A stretch of DNA of 64,000 nt from JADGHE01 sp035716025 (lineage in GTDB: Bacteria; Pseudomonadota; Alphaproteobacteria; Rhizobiales; Xanthobacteraceae): positions 1 through 64,000 of the forward strand of contig DASTKH010000019.1 of the NCBI GenBank assembly GCA_035716025.1, in the 5' to 3' direction. Below, piece after piece: positions 44,660-52,618 of the stretch. How positions within the stretch are numbered: position 1 is the stretch's first letter; the number at the start of each line of letters is the position of its first letter. The notes below the pieces were generated by a model. The model had not been told where the DNA came from. It ran no database searches and saw only the letters and a program-made list of their open reading frames with translations. The position numbers and the translations under genes are program-made.

Positions 44660-45058
44660 CGCCGCTCGATCGCTCGCACAAGGCGCGCCAGGGCGTCCGC
44701 ATCCATCGACGCCTCCGCAACCACCCGCAGCCCGTCCCGCAGCACGATCTCGACCCCCCCCGAGTGAGCTCGTCGGACTCGCTGCCGCAGGCCGGCGCTG
44801 CTCGCAGGCAATCACCGCCTCCGCAAAGCCGACGCTGGGCTCCCCGCCACCGAGCCGACCTTCGCGCGCCAGCCGCCGCCACAGGAACAGGTGCGCCGGC
44901 GACAAGCCGTACCGCCGTGCGGTCGCCGACACCTGGCGCGGACCGGCCGCGCTCTCCGCCACGATCCGCCGCTTCTCTTGCAACGTCCACCGACGGCGCG
45001 CGCCGGTCTCAATCACCTCAAGCCGCGATAGCTTCGACATAGTCGTATGATCAGTCAT
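44656..45058 (-). pseudogene. tnpA: IS66-family accessory protein TnpA, frameshifted in a G8 run
   Basis: The first part encodes a helix-turn-helix protein: RRRWTLQEKRRIVAESAAG, VSATARRYGLSPAHLFLWRR. At 44754-44761 a run of eight C (eight G on the coding strand) puts the rest out of frame. With seven bases the frame would continue VEIVLRDGLRVVAEASMDAD and end ...RAIERR at 44656, the normal TnpA terminus. As it stands, the frame instead runs into tnpB and would make a TnpA-TnpB fusion of 249 residues. This could be a mutation, a slippage site or a sequencing error. Confidence 0.82.
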
Positions 45059-45069
45059 ACGACTATGTC
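45036..45069. repeat. Perfect 15-bp inverted repeat over the tnpA start
   Basis: GACATAGTCGTATGA at 45036-45050 and TCATACGACTATGTC at 45055-45069 are exact reverse complements separated by TCAG. The tnpA ATG at 45058 lies inside the right arm, and a second in-frame ATG falls in the left arm. In mRNA the hairpin would hide the initiation region, a device used by some IS elements to limit expression. It could alternatively be a protein-binding site. Confidence 0.75.
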
Positions 45070-45323
45070 TCCGCCGCCCGTCAACTGGAGCGCAACGCGG
45101 CCTTCATCGGAGGCGTACCCTACTTGAGCCGCGATCGTCCATTCATTTGCGCCTCAGGAACGCTGCCAGTGTGGCCGCCAGAATTCCCAGGAGGCCGCAT
45201 GACCATAAGGGCAAGTGGCCAACCTGCGTCGCATGGCCGACGGAATTGTCCACCTGATTCGACGCTTTGTGAGGCAACGCCCTTTTGCCCGGACGCTTAT
45301 TAGAGCGGCCTGGCACGCCCTTT

Positions 45324-46142
45324 TCACTTGACGCCGCAGCCGATGACGTACCAACCGAGGTGCAATCCAAGCCGGTCGTAAATCCGCTGGGGGATCAGTC
45401 GGTAGAGGTATATGAGCAGGGGCTTCGCGAGCGGCATGTCGTCCGGGAGCAGCTTGCGAACGCAAATATCCTTTACTCTGAAGCCTGCACGGCTCAGCAT
45501 CTCAGCCACTTCCTGACGCGAATATACCTTCACGAGCGGGCTCACTCCAGCGGAATTGGATTCCATGCGAGCAAAGCGATTGCGGATGCTGAGGCCCATC
45601 AGCGGCGCTTTGACCACGGTACTCAGGCGGGCGACGATAGAATTCTTGTGATAAACGATGACGTAGAACTCGCCTCCCGGTTTCAAGACGCGGGCGGCCT
45701 CCGAAAAGGCGCGTTCGATGTCGGGGGTATGATGCAATACACCGTTCGAGTAGACGACGTCAAAGCACTCATCGGGAAAGTCCAATGCTTCCGCGTCACC
45801 CTCGCGTACATCGGGATTGAAGCCATAAAACGCCAAATGCTGCTTCGTGCGGATTGCGTTTTCCGGCACAAGATCGATGCCCGTGTAGATGGCGCCACTT
45901 CGAACAAATGCGAGCGTGTCAAACCCCGGGCCGAAGCCGATTTCGAGGACCCGCCTATTGGCCATCGTGTGAAATGGCACAACCTCGGGCAGCCATGGCT
46001 GTTCAACTTCCGATCGGAACTTTAGCGCCCGCTCAAAAAACTCGCGGGTTCCGGGCCGTGCATCGCCTGCAGACGTCGAGCCCGTAGGGCTTGCGCTCCA
46101 GGCGATGCGAGCAAGCTCTTTTGCGTCGTCGACGGGTCGCAT
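45324..46142 (-). CDS. Class I SAM-dependent methyltransferase
   Basis: This 272-residue Rossmann-fold methyltransferase has motif I at 65-74 (VLEIGFGPGF), the acidic residue Asp90 (YTGIDLVPENA), and later motifs (GDAEALDFPDECFDVVYSNG, VLHHTPDIERAFSEAARVLK, PGGEFYVIVYH). The C-terminal region resembles small-molecule or sugar-type methyltransferases. Its ATG is two bases after the stop of the repeat-protein gene, so the two are co-translated. Base composition is clearly lower in GC than flanking core genes, suggesting acquisition by transfer. The substrate might be the partner protein or a linked metabolite (inference). Confidence 0.9.
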   Translation of the reverse strand: MRPVDDAKELARIAWSASPTGSTSAGDARPGTREFFERALKFRSEVEQPWLPEVVPFHTMANRRVLEIGFGPGFDTLAFVRSGAIYTGIDLVPENAIRTKQHLAFYGFNPDVREGDAEALDFPDECFDVVYSNGVLHHTPDIERAFSEAARVLKPGGEFYVIVYHKNSIVARLSTVVKAPLMGLSIRNRFARMESNSAGVSPLVKVYSRQEVAEMLSRAGFRVKDICVRKLLPDDMPLAKPLLIYLYRLIPQRIYDRLGLHLGWYVIGCGVK

Positions 46143-46144
46143 CC

Positions 46145-48397
46145 CTACACAATCGCAAAGTCGTCCATAATCACTTTGTGGGCGACCAGAGTGCCACCGG
46201 GATCATATACATCTGTATAATGATGCCAAGGTTGCTGGTTCCATGGATCATATCCGACAAAAGTCACACCGCCATCATCGTTCCGGATTAACTCAGCATC
46301 CAATTGCCCAGCGGGATTGTAGCGCGATTGCCACTCGGACCACGCTGCATTATTCCTTACGTCATACACGGTGCTGAGATAACCGCCATTGTCATATCGA
46401 CACAGCGACGCCTCAATATACCCGGAGGCATCATAACGCCACTGCATGTTCTTCCAGACTGCGACGTTCAGCACGTCATGATTGACTAAGAGTTGTCCGC
46501 CACGATCGTACAAAATCAACTCTGCATCCAACTGTCCAACAGAGTTATATCGAGACTGCCACTCGGACCAAACAGATGTGTGTTTGACGTCATAGACTAC
46601 GCTAAGATACCCGCCATTATCGTACCGAAAAAGGGACGCATCGAGATTTCCCGAGGCATCATAACGCAACTGCATGTTTTTCCAGAGCGCGACGTTTTGA
46701 ACGTCATGAGTTACCAAGAGTGAACCGCCGTTATCGTAGCGAAACAACTCAGCCTCTAGCTGCCCAGCCGGATTATACCGGGATTGCCATTCAGACCAAC
46801 CCGCCAGGCCAGCCACATCAAAAACCGTGCTTAGATAACCTCCATTATCATATTTCAAAAGAGCCGCGTCAAGGCGTCCTGCACTATCATACCGGAGTTG
46901 ATTTTCCGACCAAGCGTAATCTTGATTGTAATCATAGAAAGCATCCAGCCAGCCTCCGACATCGTAATTGTAGCGGACAGAAGCCAGCTGTCCAGTCGAA
47001 CTCCAGCGAAATTCGTTCACAGACCAAAACTGAACATTCTGAAAGTCATAAGTGATATGTGAAAAGTCGCCGTTGTCGTAAGAGATCGTTCCGAAATAGA
47101 GTTTGTCATTCGCGTCAAAATAATTGGTCTTTTCCGACCATGGCTGTCCCGCCGTGTCATAGACCGTTTGCAGTGTCGTTCCGTTCAGCAGATGCACTTC
47201 AGGTGATCTGGAGACCTCCTCCGCAAGCAAAGGGGCAATCCACGGCGAACTTTCGTCTACGTCCCAAGGGGTGATGAGCTTGCCATCATAACGAACAAAG
47301 ACGGTCGGCCCCAAAAAATCTTCAATTGATAAGTCGGGGTTCAAATTTCTGCCGGCGCCGGTGATGTCATCGACGATCTGGTCATATGACCCGTTAAGCA
47401 CCTGGCCTGTGTCGATATTGATCGATACATAGGAGGCATCGGACAGTTGCAAAGTCACGAAGTCGCCCACCACGTTTAGACCGTCAAGCGACAGCAGCCG
47501 GAAGCCGGTCACTTGATGATCGCTGCGTAGGGCATCCGTGATGCCGAGCAAAGAGGCGCCGCCCGCGCGCAGAGACAACACTGCATCGCGCGCCTCCACC
47601 GCCGAGCCGAATGCGCCGGGAAATACGGCGGTATGGGCATAATACCAGTCGAGGTAAGGCTCGCGGTGTTCAATGGTGTAAACACCCCCTTCCATCCATG
47701 CGACGAGCACATTCATATAGTGTGCACGATAATAGTCGAACAAACCCGGCGGCATACCATCGATGCCGAGCGTGCCTCGATAGGTGACTATTCCGGTGTC
47801 AACGAACTGAAGGTTCGCTGGCATCGTCAGGTTCAGAAATTGGGCTTCTCGAAACGAGAGCGGCGTGTCGCCAGCGTCGGTCATCAAAAAATTGTATGTC
47901 GGATCTTGAACGATGAACTTGTCCAAATCCTCAAGTCGCACTTCGACGCGGACGTGCCCATCACTATAGGAATATGGCGTTCCTGTTCCGTCCTCTCCGT
48001 TAAACGTCCAGAACAGCGAGCTCTCGAAGCCGAAAGCCTGATAAATATTTTGTAATTGCCACGCAATTTCACCGCAAAGAGCAAATCCTTCCAAGCGAAA
48101 TAGGCCGCCGACATCGCGTTCGAACCAATATGGATCATTCGCAAACATTTGAGAGTACGCAACCAGCGACGGATGGTCGTAAATGGCGCGGTGGAGGAAA
48201 TCGCGCAGAATGCTCGTCGAAAGCAGAGTGGCCTGGTCGAAAACTGACTCATCCACTCCGTACAGCGCGGTGACGGCATCCAGGACGTAGGAGCGGAGAT
48301 AATTCAGGTCTCCCGGAGCCCCCGTATACTCCGGAAGATTGAGCTCGCCGTCCGGTGCCGCTTGAATGATTGCGTTGACATCGTCGACGGCCGTCAT
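46145..48397 (-). CDS. Transglutaminase-like protein with 38-residue tandem repeats
   Basis: This 750-residue protein has an N-terminal domain (about 50-250) with a Cys-His-Asp arrangement typical of transglutaminase-like enzymes. These are Cys108 (FALCGEIAWQLQNIYQAFG), His148 (SDGHVRVEVR) and Asp165 (QDPTYN). From Trp420 to the end it consists of repeats of exactly 38 residues, starting at 420, 458, 496, 534, 572, 610, 648, 686 and a partial one at 724. Each has W....RYD.AG.LDA, then YDNGG.L, then YDV. No signal peptide is visible; type I secretion or cytoplasmic location are both possible. The ATG at 48397 follows GAGGGA. GC content is lower than in neighbours. Function unknown. Confidence 0.85.
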   Translation of the reverse strand: MTAVDDVNAIIQAAPDGELNLPEYTGAPGDLNYLRSYVLDAVTALYGVDESVFDQATLLSTSILRDFLHRAIYDHPSLVAYSQMFANDPYWFERDVGGLFRLEGFALCGEIAWQLQNIYQAFGFESSLFWTFNGEDGTGTPYSYSDGHVRVEVRLEDLDKFIVQDPTYNFLMTDAGDTPLSFREAQFLNLTMPANLQFVDTGIVTYRGTLGIDGMPPGLFDYYRAHYMNVLVAWMEGGVYTIEHREPYLDWYYAHTAVFPGAFGSAVEARDAVLSLRAGGASLLGITDALRSDHQVTGFRLLSLDGLNVVGDFVTLQLSDASYVSINIDTGQVLNGSYDQIVDDITGAGRNLNPDLSIEDFLGPTVFVRYDGKLITPWDVDESSPWIAPLLAEEVSRSPEVHLLNGTTLQTVYDTAGQPWSEKTNYFDANDKLYFGTISYDNGDFSHITYDFQNVQFWSVNEFRWSSTGQLASVRYNYDVGGWLDAFYDYNQDYAWSENQLRYDSAGRLDAALLKYDNGGYLSTVFDVAGLAGWSEWQSRYNPAGQLEAELFRYDNGGSLLVTHDVQNVALWKNMQLRYDASGNLDASLFRYDNGGYLSVVYDVKHTSVWSEWQSRYNSVGQLDAELILYDRGGQLLVNHDVLNVAVWKNMQWRYDASGYIEASLCRYDNGGYLSTVYDVRNNAAWSEWQSRYNPAGQLDAELIRNDDGGVTFVGYDPWNQQPWHHYTDVYDPGGTLVAHKVIMDDFAIV
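46229..47140 (-). repeat. Eight tandem 114-bp coding repeats (38 residues each)
   Basis: The repeats keep an exact 114-base period across the 3' half of the gene, with no indels between units. Units beginning WSEWQSRYN (at residues 534, 610, 686) alternate with units beginning WKNMQ.RYDASG (572, 648). This gives a higher-order period of 228 bases and points to recent duplication of a two-unit block. The first two units are more diverged. Confidence 0.85.
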
Positions 48398-48471
48398 CGA
48401 TTGTCCCTCGCCCCGCCATCCTCGATGCTCAACTATACGGTGAATCTGTCCTGCGCGGCAATATAGTTCCG

Positions 48472-48516
48472 ACAATTGACAATTGTGCGCAGCCCGCCCC
48501 AAGAGCCAATTGGCTC
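48472..48516. promoter_or_regulatory. Two perfect palindromes upstream of the repeat-protein operon
   Basis: ACAATTG-A-CAATTGT occupies 48472-48486, and GAGCCAATTGGCTC occupies 48503-48516. Both are perfect and share the CAATTG/CCAATTGG core. Their centres are about 31 bases apart, close to three helical turns, 75-120 bases before the operon start. A TATATT-like element (minus strand, 48460-48465) lies just downstream of the first. The layout suggests a pair of operator sites for a dimeric regulator. No regulator gene is adjacent. Confidence 0.5.
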
Positions 48517-48736
48517 GCCTGACAGCCTGTCGAGACTCCGCAGCCAGTGCGTCAACTGCCCGGAGCGGCCCCGAAGTAGAGAAGCAGCGGCGCCGGCATT
48601 GTGCGACGGCGATTTTTCGTGCTTCGACACACGCGCGAAATTGTTCCGAAACACTTCTGCTCTATGAGGCGTGTCTTGCTTCAACCCGCACCCGCAATGG
48701 GGGCTTCAGCCAATCCCGCCGTGGAGGAAGGACGTC

Positions 48737-48913
48737 ATGAACCGCCTCTGTACCCCGTTCCTCTCCGGCCTTTTTGGATCGCTTTGCGCCGCTTCGCGGG
48801 AACGCGATGCAGGGGCCGAAGCGGGCCCGCACCCGCGCTGTCGGCGTTCGCCGAACGAGGCCGCGCCGGAAGAGGCCCTGACCTTTCCCTTGGACGCCGG
48901 CAATTTCTCCTGA
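48737..48913 (+). CDS. Possible small protein (58 residues), doubtful
   Basis: A short ORF begins with ATG at 48737, nine bases after a GGAGG ribosome-binding site. Its N-terminus NRLCTPFLSGLFGSLCAA is moderately hydrophobic and signal-like. The remainder (RERDAGAEAGPHPRCRRSPN) shows no recognisable domain. It may be the remnant of a longer exported protein. It is listed because of the good ribosome-binding site only. Confidence 0.22.
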   Translation: MNRLCTPFLSGLFGSLCAASRERDAGAEAGPHPRCRRSPNEAAPEEALTFPLDAGNFS

Positions 48914-49010
48914 CCGCAGCCGCGGGCCGGTGCGCGGCCGGCGCGCATGGCCTTGACCCGGCGGGCGGCCCGCTGCACCGTTTGCGGGTCACCCGTGCGG
49001 GAGCCGATTC

Positions 49011-49427
49011 GTGATCAAACTTCGCCCCGTCATTTTCGCCGCGCTCGGCCTCCTCGCGCCGGCCGCCCCGGCCGTGGCGGACAGTGGCTATTTCGCCTTT
49101 TTGCCGCCCTGCGACCACCCCTCGGCGCTCCAAGAGATCGCCAGCGAATTCGCCCAGAAGGAAGCCCGATTCTGGAACTCCGGCCTGCAGATCGTCGACT
49201 TCCTTCATGTGCGGCAACTCGCCTTCCGCCCATGGGCCGTGGATGCCATCCCCCGCCGCTTCTGCACAGGGCGCGTGGTGGTGTCTGACGGGGTGAAGCG
49301 GCGCGTCGACTACTCGATCGTCGAGGTCGGCGGCATGATCGGCGCCACATGGGGCGTCGAATGGTGTGTGGCCGGGCTGGACCGCAATCTCGCCTTCGCG
49401 CCGAACTGTCGCGCCGCGCGCCCCTGA
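49011..49427 (+). CDS. Exported hypothetical protein
   Basis: This 138-residue protein starts at a GTG with GGGAG eight bases upstream. The signal peptide is KLRPVIFAALGLLAPAAPA, cleaved near VADSGYF. The mature part has three or four cysteines (PPCDHP, RRFCTG, EWCVAG, PNCRAA), probably in disulfides, and a beta-rich segment VVVSDGVKRRVDYSIVEVGG. I associate it with small periplasmic proteins of Hyphomicrobiales but know no function. It precedes the RNase T2 gene on the same strand. Confidence 0.72.
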   Translation: MIKLRPVIFAALGLLAPAAPAVADSGYFAFLPPCDHPSALQEIASEFAQKEARFWNSGLQIVDFLHVRQLAFRPWAVDAIPRRFCTGRVVVSDGVKRRVDYSIVEVGGMIGATWGVEWCVAGLDRNLAFAPNCRAARP

Positions 49428-49519
49428 GCGGCCTGCCCTCCTTGCCCTCCCAACGGCCGGCCGCTTGAGGGAACCGGCCTCCGGCTGTTGTTCTTGATCT
49501 GTTCCTCCGGCGCGCTATC

Positions 49520-50290
49520 ATGCGGCATTCGAAATTGTCGTTGGGGGCTAGGATGTTCGGGTCCGTTCTTCGCCTTTCCTTTTCGCTTGCCCTGTTTGCG
49601 GGCGTGGCCGGCTTTCACGCGGCGGCCGCGCAGGATGCGCGGCAGAACACGCCGGGGGCTTTCGATTTCTATGTGCTCGCTTTGTCCTGGTCGCCGTCCT
49701 TCTGCGCGGCGAGCGGCGAGCGGGCGCCGAAGCAGCAATGCGGCGCGCGCCCCTATTCCTTCGTCGTGCACGGGCTCTGGCCCCAATACGAAAAGGGCTA
49801 CCCGGAGTTCTGCCAGGTTCCTGCGCCCCGCCTCAACCGCCATATCGTGGCCTCGATGCTCGACCTCATGCCCGCGCCTCGGCTGATCTTCAACGAGTGG
49901 GACAAGCACGGCACCTGCTCCGGACTCTCGCCGGATGCCTATTTCGAGACGGTGCGCAAGGCGCGGGCCGTCGTGAAGATTCCCCCGCTTTATCTCGATC
50001 CGCAGACGCCGCTGACTTTGGCCCCGGACGAAGTCGAAGAGGCGTTCGTTGCGGTCAATCCCGGCCTTCCGCGCGACGGCATCGCCGTCCAGTGCGACCG
50101 CACACGTCTGCGGGAGGTGCGCGTCTGCCTGACCAAGGCGCTCGGGTTCCGCTCCTGCCCGGAGATCGACCGGCGCGCCTGCCGCCGCGAACGGATCAGC
50201 CTGCCGCCGGTGCGCGGGGGAGGCGAACGGCCCCGCATCGAAGCCCCCGAGGGCGAAAGTCCGAAAGCCGAGCGCGCGCCCGCTCCCTGA
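49520..50290 (+). CDS. Ribonuclease T2 family protein, exported
   Basis: This 256-residue endoribonuclease carries both catalytic signatures: CAS1 SFVVHGLWPQ with His84 and CAS2 FNEWDKHGTCSG with Glu126 and His130. A signal peptide covers about residues 12-37 (VLRLSFSLALFAGVAGF), cleaved near AAA-QDAR. The ATG at 49553 (MFGSVLR) would give a cleaner signal and is an equally good start. It is expected in the periplasm, degrading RNA for nutrient recovery. The last 40 residues are a Pro/Glu/Arg-rich extension beyond the catalytic domain. Confidence 0.94.
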   Translation: MRHSKLSLGARMFGSVLRLSFSLALFAGVAGFHAAAAQDARQNTPGAFDFYVLALSWSPSFCAASGERAPKQQCGARPYSFVVHGLWPQYEKGYPEFCQVPAPRLNRHIVASMLDLMPAPRLIFNEWDKHGTCSGLSPDAYFETVRKARAVVKIPPLYLDPQTPLTLAPDEVEEAFVAVNPGLPRDGIAVQCDRTRLREVRVCLTKALGFRSCPEIDRRACRRERISLPPVRGGGERPRIEAPEGESPKAERAPAP

Positions 50291-50340
50291 TGGCCGAAAG
50301 TCGCGGCGGCGCGGGCGTGCCGTGGTAATCCCTTTCGTCC

Positions 50341-51189
50341 ATGAACTACCGGCACGGCTTTCATGCAGGCAATTTCGCCGACGTGCACAAGCACGTCACG
50401 CTTTCACGCATTCTCGTGCATCTGGGCGGGAAGCCCGCCCCCTTCCGGGTGCTCGATACGCATGCGGGCGCGGGTCTTTACGACCTCTGCAGTGAAGAGG
50501 CCGGCCGCACGGGTGAATGGCGGCTCGGGATCGGCCGCCTTTCCGCACATGCCTTCGCGGCGGAGGTGGCGGCCCTGCTTGCGCCTTATCTGCAGGCCGT
50601 GGCGAAGGTAAACCCGGCTCAGGCCCTCGGGCGTTACCCGGGTTCGCCCCTCGTCTGCCGCGCGCTCATGCGTCCCTCGGATCGCCTGGTCGCCTGCGAA
50701 CTCCATCCCGCGGAGGCGGCGGAGCTCGTGAAGCGGCTCGGGCGCGGCCGCCACGCCAAGGCCATCGCCATTGACGGCTGGACCGCGCTGAATGCCTACG
50801 TTCCTCCTCCGGAACGCCGCGGCCTCGTTCTGATCGATCCACCCTATGAAGAATCCGACGAATTCGAACGCCTTGCGGCGGCCCTCATAAGGGTGCGGCG
50901 CAAATGGCCGACGGGCATTTATCTCGCCTGGTATCCGATCAAGGACCGCGCCGGCCCGGACGGGCTCGCCGAAAAGTTATCGGCCGCGCAGATCCCGAAG
51001 ATCTTGCGCTCCGAACTCTCGGTTGGCCGATCGCGCGAGGGACGGCTCGAAGCAAGCGGCCTCCTCGTCGTCAATCCGCCCTGGCGGCTCGAAGCGGAAC
51101 TCTCGCTTCTCGTGCCGGCCCTCGTCGCCGCAATGCAGCAAGGGGACGGCGCTTGCGCCCGCCTCGACTGGCTCGGCCGCGCCGGGTGA
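50341..51189 (+). CDS. rlmJ: 23S rRNA (adenine(2030)-N6)-methyltransferase RlmJ
   Basis: This 282-residue SAM-dependent enzyme methylates A2030 of 23S rRNA. The N-terminus MNYRHGFHAGNFADVHKHVT is almost invariant in RlmJ. The SAM motif (RVLDTHAGAGLYDL) and the catalytic LIDPPYEESDEF are present, as is the late WYPIKDR segment. Length matches the E. coli enzyme. It is a solitary housekeeping gene between RNase T2 and a cold-shock gene. Confidence 0.96.
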   Translation: MNYRHGFHAGNFADVHKHVTLSRILVHLGGKPAPFRVLDTHAGAGLYDLCSEEAGRTGEWRLGIGRLSAHAFAAEVAALLAPYLQAVAKVNPAQALGRYPGSPLVCRALMRPSDRLVACELHPAEAAELVKRLGRGRHAKAIAIDGWTALNAYVPPPERRGLVLIDPPYEESDEFERLAAALIRVRRKWPTGIYLAWYPIKDRAGPDGLAEKLSAAQIPKILRSELSVGRSREGRLEASGLLVVNPPWRLEAELSLLVPALVAAMQQGDGACARLDWLGRAG

Positions 51190-51401
51190 GCGGGGCGACA
51201 TCTTCGCGCGCCCCTTTCCAGAAATACCGTGTTGGCCTAACCTTTTTCCGCTGGCTTTGACGTTCCGCCTCCTATTCCGGGGGGCCGGCGGAGGTGACCG
51301 AGGCCGCATGCGGCCGTCGACTTTCCCGAGAGTGAATGTCCAGCCGAGCCGTCGCGCCATGGGGGCAGACGGCGGAGCATCGCGGGGAAAGGAGCTTCCC
51401 G

Positions 51402-51617
51402 ATGGCAATGACCGGCACGGTCAAATTCTTCAACGGCGAGCGCGGCTACGGATTTATCAAGCCCGACGACGGGGGGCGCGACGTGTTCGTTCATATCACC
51501 GCCGTCGAGCGCGCCGGCTTGAAGGCGCTCAACGAAGGACAGCGCATCTCCTTCGATGTCGAACCCGACAAAAAGGGCAAAGGCCCGAAAGCCGTCAATC
51601 TCGTCCTGACGGGTTGA
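51402..51617 (+). CDS. Cold-shock domain protein
   Basis: This 71-residue CspA-type single-strand nucleic-acid-binding protein has RNP1 (GYGFIKPD) and RNP2 (DVFVHI). The ATG at 51402 follows AAAGGAG by seven bases. Upstream codons in the same frame (from 51336) are probably leader sequence, and a 5' untranslated region of cold-shock type is plausible but cannot be proven by eye. Confidence 0.96.
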   Translation: MAMTGTVKFFNGERGYGFIKPDDGGRDVFVHITAVERAGLKALNEGQRISFDVEPDKKGKGPKAVNLVLTG

Positions 51618-51688
51618 TTCTGCGCCTGGCCTGTTCTGCCGCCCGCATCGGCACGGCGGGCCGATTGCGCGCGTTTGCGCTCCCGCGA

Positions 51689-52306
51689 TCAGAATCGGTA
51701 GTTCACGCCGAACCGGAGGAGATTGGATTCCAATCCGTTGCTTTGGCCGGTCATCACGTAGCCGCGGTCCGCAAGATCCATGATCAGATATTCGGCGCGG
51801 GCCGACCAGTTGCGCGACAGGCCGACCTCCATGCCGGCGCCGGCGGTCCAGCCGATATGGGTCTTCGTCTCTCGAATTCCCGCAAGCTCCATCCGCAGAT
51901 CGCCATAGGCCAAACCGGCCGTGGCGTAGAACAGCGTGTTGTTCATCGCGAAGCCTGCCCGCGCGCGCAGGCTGCCGAACCAGGGATTGGAGAACTGCCA
52001 CGCGGCGAAACGGTCATCCGCACCGGACAGCTGAAGATCGCTCTCGCCGCCGAGAACAAAAGATCCGGATTGCCAATTGTAGCCGGCCTGCAACCCGCCC
52101 GCGACGCCATGGAGACTTCCGCCAAGCCGCGTGACGTGTCCCCAGCCGTATCCGAGATTGACGCCGAAATAGCCGCCCGCCCAGCTGTAGCCGATGCCCG
52201 AAGGCGCAGCGATTCCGTTCAACCGTTCGGCGAAATCGGCGGCATTCGCCGTTCCGGCTAGCTGCACCGTCGCGGCGACCAATACGCCGGTCACCCACCG
52301 TCTCAT
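51689..52306 (-). CDS. Outer-membrane beta-barrel protein (Omp25/Omp31-like)
   Basis: This 205-residue protein has a signal peptide (MRRWVTGVLVAATVQLAGTA) cleaved at NAADF. The mature part alternates glycine/aromatic beta strands such as WAGGYFGVNLGYGWGHVTRL and GLQAGYNWQSGSFVLGGESD, and ends in RFGVNYRF with the C-terminal Phe needed for outer-membrane insertion. The pattern fits the rhizobial/Brucella small porin-like family. The ATG at 52306 is the one adjacent to the signal. Confidence 0.92.
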   Translation of the reverse strand: MRRWVTGVLVAATVQLAGTANAADFAERLNGIAAPSGIGYSWAGGYFGVNLGYGWGHVTRLGGSLHGVAGGLQAGYNWQSGSFVLGGESDLQLSGADDRFAAWQFSNPWFGSLRARAGFAMNNTLFYATAGLAYGDLRMELAGIRETKTHIGWTAGAGMEVGLSRNWSARAEYLIMDLADRGYVMTGQSNGLESNLLRFGVNYRF

Positions 52307-52618
52307 CGTCCACTCCGTCTTACGCACTCGCCACGACGCGATGAGACGCGTACACACCGAGTCGAACACTGAAACCATCGCCGGAAATCGGACGAGACCA
52401 CCCACCCGTGCATGCATCAACGCAATGGTGACAATTTCATGGCCCCTCGCTTCCCCGGATCGAGGACATAGCGCATTCGCGCGCCGCGCGGAAGCGTGCA
52501 GTCGAACAAACCGCAACGCTTGCGCGCGATGTGGAAAACGCCGCGACCTGGCACATGGGGCGACTTAACCATCTTATAGTGGACAAGCCGAAACGGCCGT
52601 GAGTTCTCACAATTTGCC
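52307..52618. other. Divergent promoter region between the outer-membrane protein and SDR genes
   Basis: This 312-base gap contains the start regions of two divergent genes. A TTATAGT sequence at about 52574-52580 could be part of a promoter for the SDR gene. I found no ORF, RNA gene or strong inverted repeat in it. Confidence 0.45.

Larger units (their letters stand above)
48398..49010. other. Upstream region of the repeat-protein operon and edge of the accessory patch
   Basis: This 613-base region separates the minus-strand accessory operon from the plus-strand core genes. Its left part is AT-rich and contains the two palindromes annotated separately, so it should hold the operon promoter. 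Its right part returns to high GC. One short plus-strand ORF with a ribosome-binding site is listed below with low confidence. I saw no tRNA, integrase or obvious attachment site. Confidence 0.5.

Noticed and set aside
45143..45323. Short minus-strand ORF ending in a hydrophobic segment and RRK, just after the methyltransferase gene
   Set aside because: The tail LPLWSCGLLGILAATLAAFL resembles a sorting signal, but the start is unclear, the frame overlaps the methyltransferase end, and no sorting enzyme gene is near.
46229..47140. Regular repeats considered as a CRISPR array
   Set aside because: The period is 114 bases with similarity along the whole unit and an unbroken reading frame. There are no short identical repeats with unique spacers.
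51618..51688. Inverted repeat between the cold-shock and outer-membrane protein genes
   Set aside because: The pairing is short and interrupted, within very GC-rich sequence where such matches occur by chance.
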